A stretch of 63,586 nucleotides of DNA from Bacteroidales bacterium. Its GTDB lineage: Bacteria > Bacteroidota > Bacteroidia > Bacteroidales > Bacteroidaceae. Positions 61,713 through 63,586 of this stretch are shown in pieces; the first letter of the stretch is position 1; each line of letters opens with the position of its first letter. The translations under genes were made by a program, and so were the position numbers. The stretch covers positions 1 through 63,586 of the forward strand of contig JAAYUD010000083.1 in assembly GCA_012517855.1 (NCBI GenBank), written 5' to 3'. The notes under the pieces are model-generated. The model had not been told where the DNA came from and made no database searches. It saw nothing but the letters and a program-made list of their open reading frames with translations.

Positions 61713-61867
61713 AATTGTTTCCATTTTGTTTTATATAGATAGTATTCTCCTTGTTCTCCAATATATATATAAAAATAGAGATGCTGAAATTTGAATGATT
61801 AATTAAGTTCAACTCAGTATAATCTTAATGATTCTTTAGAGTTCTTATTGATGAAATTAAACTGGTT

Positions 61868-62281
61868 TTATATTCGATTCAGAACTCTACACCTTTTTCG
61901 TAGAGAGTTCATGAAAACATCTATAACTCCTGTGTCATATTCAAAATTGATATTCCACACTTTCTCTATGATCTCATCCCGTGTACAGGTTCTCCCTTTG
62001 TTGCTAATAAAAAATTCGAGTAATGCAAACTCACGCTGTGTAAGAGATATTTCTTTTTTGTTATTAAAGACCTGATGAGAGGATTTATTGAGCGAGATAT
62101 TTCCCAGAAGCAGGATCTTGTCTTCACGACTGTTTCTAAAATGTATTTTAATTCGTTCAAGAAGTTCTTCAAACGAAAAGGGTTTCTTTATATAGTCATT
62201 TGCACCGGCTCTTAATCCTTCAATACCCTCTTGCAAAAATTTATATATGCCGGGGTCGTCTTCTACAATTAATATCTTCAT
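61868..62281 (-). pseudogene. OmpR-type response regulator with the REC core deleted
   Basis: The 137-residue frame starts as a normal receiver (MKILIVEDDPGIYKFLQEG) but jumps directly to the last receiver helix (LRAGANDYIKKPFSFEELL). About 70 residues, including the phosphoacceptor Asp and the Thr/Ser switch, are missing without loss of frame. The winged-helix DNA-binding domain follows (ISLTQREFALLEFF, DVFMNSLRK) but its final beta-hairpin is lost after RKRCRVLNRI. It is most likely inactive or at best a constitutive fragment. No histidine kinase gene is next to it. Confidence 0.85.
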
Positions 62282-62423
62282 TCATTACTTTTAATGTCCG
62301 GTATCCTGTATAATAAATACCTCAGTTCGGAATAAGAGAATAAAAAAGAGCCAAAAAGGTTGTAATCACAAGAATGTTTCGTAAATTAGTGTTTAATACT
62401 CAATAACTTACAAGATGGATTCA

Positions 62424-62765
62424 ATGTGGTTGTCCAAGGACAAAGTTACAGAAATATTTTATATTATCGATTCATGTCGCTCTATATTTGATACTGAAAT
62501 AGGAAAATGTCGTTTACTATCCACTACAGGTGAAATCCAGGCGGATGAGAAAAGCCTCTCTTTCTGATAGTGAAATAATGAACATCTTACTGTAATTTCA
62601 TTTCAGTACATTCTGCAATTTCAAACATTATGATCTCCATCATATAAAGAAACATCTGAACAAAGAGTTCCCAGATGCCGTATCCTATAATCGTTTTTGT
62701 GATTTTAAAAGCAGAGTATTCTTTAAAAAGCTGTTTTGAATTTTTATCGAAAGTATGTCATATTA
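62424..62765 (+). pseudogene. IS982-type transposase remnant
   Basis: Translated pieces in shifting frames resemble the N-terminus of IS982-family transposases: MWLSKDKVTEIFYIID, then LSDSEIM, HHIKKHLNKEFPDAVSYNRF and FKSRVFF. Stops and frame changes break it, and the catalytic DDE region is absent. Terminal inverted repeats were not found. The rest of 62282-62871 holds no other recognisable gene. Confidence 0.7.
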
Positions 62766-62871
62766 CTATTTTCCTAAAAAATCAAAACAACTTCTTCTAA
62801 GTTGGTCTTCTTCTTGAACTTGCGTGCCTTTGGCAAATGTACAGGTATCAGTCTCGTTGACAGCACAATGA

Positions 62872-63175
62872 TTCCGGCTTCATCACAATAGCTAAACAAA
62901 TGATTAGGGAGAGAGCTTACAAATTTGTACCCGTTCAACTGACGTAAGGAGGGGTTGGCTATCGCCGACCTTTCCTACGCTCGGCATAATCTAAAGGACT
63001 TTGGCTTCTGCTCTCGCTCATCGGAAACGTTTACAAATTTCAAGCTCTAAACCAATTATTTGTTAGCTATATTGTGGTGCGCCGGCAGCTCTTCTTGTTT
63101 CGTTCTTCTGTCTGTACAGAAGAATGAAAATTAAAGTGATGCGCTGGTGGTTTTCTTTGCTTCTGTTTCTTTGTC
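62872..63175. repeat. Long direct repeat, copy 2 (contains the 77-bp segment)
   Basis: It matches 59673-59902 on both sides of an extra 77 bases at 62955-63031. Those 77 bases are the inverted partner of 59396-59472. It ends about 200 bases before the DUF4248 gene. Confidence 0.8.
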
Positions 63176-63346
63176 CAAACAAAGAAATGAAGATTTAAAA
63201 CATTGGTATCTCATAAATATAATTTTAACACTACTAATAGGTCGATGGTTGTATTTTTGACATCAATTAAACCAGAATGACGCCTTACTTAGCTAATTTC
63301 AGCTGATTTGAATTTATTTTAATGGCATATACATTATGCTATTTTA

Positions 63347-63354
63347 TATCTTTG
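63347..63354 (+). promoter_or_regulatory. -7 promoter box of the DUF4248 gene
   Basis: TATCTTTG matches TAnnTTTG, 22 bases upstream of the start at 63377. Confidence 0.5.
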
Positions 63355-63376
63355 TAGAAATCTTAAAATCAAATTT

Positions 63377-63586
63377 ATGGATAAAGAATTTAAAATACGT
63401 GCGATGGGCAAAACGGAATTGGCCATGTGTTACAACAGTCATTTGTCGGCTAGCGGAGCGTTGCAAACCTTACGGCGCTGGATCAATTTCAATCCCACTC
63501 TTGTTCAAGAGTTAGAGGAGGTAGGATACAACAAATATTCTCATATCTACCGCCCCATCGACGTACACATTATCGTGAAACACCTG
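63377..63586 (+). CDS. DUF4248 family protein (partial, runs off the window)
   Basis: The first 70 codons are in the window and open to the edge. The family start is clear: FKIRAMGKTELAMCYNSHLS, WINFNPTLVQELEEVGY and a second helix-turn region ending VHIIVKHL. The family looks like a small HTH-type protein and in Bacteroides is usually followed by an HU-like DNA-binding gene and an amidase. Function unknown. Confidence 0.85.
   Translation, partial: MDKEFKIRAMGKTELAMCYNSHLSASGALQTLRRWINFNPTLVQELEEVGYNKYSHIYRPIDVHIIVKHL

Overview
The window looks like a human-gut Bacteroides chromosome. The basis is a SusC/SusD polysaccharide utilisation locus (PUL) driven by an ECF sigma/FecR pair, repeated promoter boxes of the Bacteroides TAnnTTTG type, IS982-like and amidase/DUF4248 remnants, and protein families typical of that genus. 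No species was assigned.

Layout. (1) 0.4-8.4 kb is a housekeeping block: a gltX-waaA-PAS operon on the minus strand, a divergent 7TM-HD phosphohydrolase, and an S9 peptidase preceded by a small membrane protein. (2) 8.6-31.3 kb is a carbohydrate region. It has a lone GH3 enzyme (+), a minus-strand cassette transcribed GH92, GH125, GH3, GH92, and an ECF sigma - FecR - SusC - SusD - GH76 - LamG - LamG operon. The families point to alpha-mannan or high-mannose glycans: surface GH76 endo-cleavage, SusCD import, periplasmic GH92/GH125 trimming. Four long palindromes lie at the boundary between the two minus-strand blocks. (3) 31.4-36.2 kb holds a serine hydrolase, priA, an outer-membrane beta-barrel gene and a tRNA-Ser(CGA).

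(4) 36.15-52.85 kb is an AT-rich integrated island in the 3' half of tRNA-Ser, bounded by identical 61-bp direct repeats. It carries a tyrosine integrase next to the tRNA, unknown proteins, two convergent SF2-helicase-like proteins that both lack the P-loop lysine, DUF3871, RadC/JAB, a minimal tyrosine recombinase, an excisionase-like/zinc-ribbon/membrane protein, a protein with two PD-(D/E)XK-like domains, two paralogous lipoproteins, an FG-GAP-like lipoprotein and a zinc-ribbon protein. No relaxase or conjugation genes were seen. Several structured intergenic repeats sit in it, including an attenuator-like arrangement in the long leader of one helicase gene.

(5) 52.9-59.0 kb is probably a decayed accessory zone: a Crp-like regulator, an MFS exporter, an isochorismatase-fold protein, a broken copy of the integrase 3' end (its catalytic Tyr codon now a stop), an AAA/DUF4143 ATPase, a GIY-YIG-like protein and a uracil-DNA-glycosylase-like protein. 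(6) 59.0-63.6 kb is a repeat-rich junkyard: a truncated amidase, long direct and inverted repeats, an orphan succinate-dehydrogenase-type cytochrome b, glutathione peroxidase, a response regulator with an internal REC deletion, an IS982-type remnant, and the start of a DUF4248 gene running off the window.
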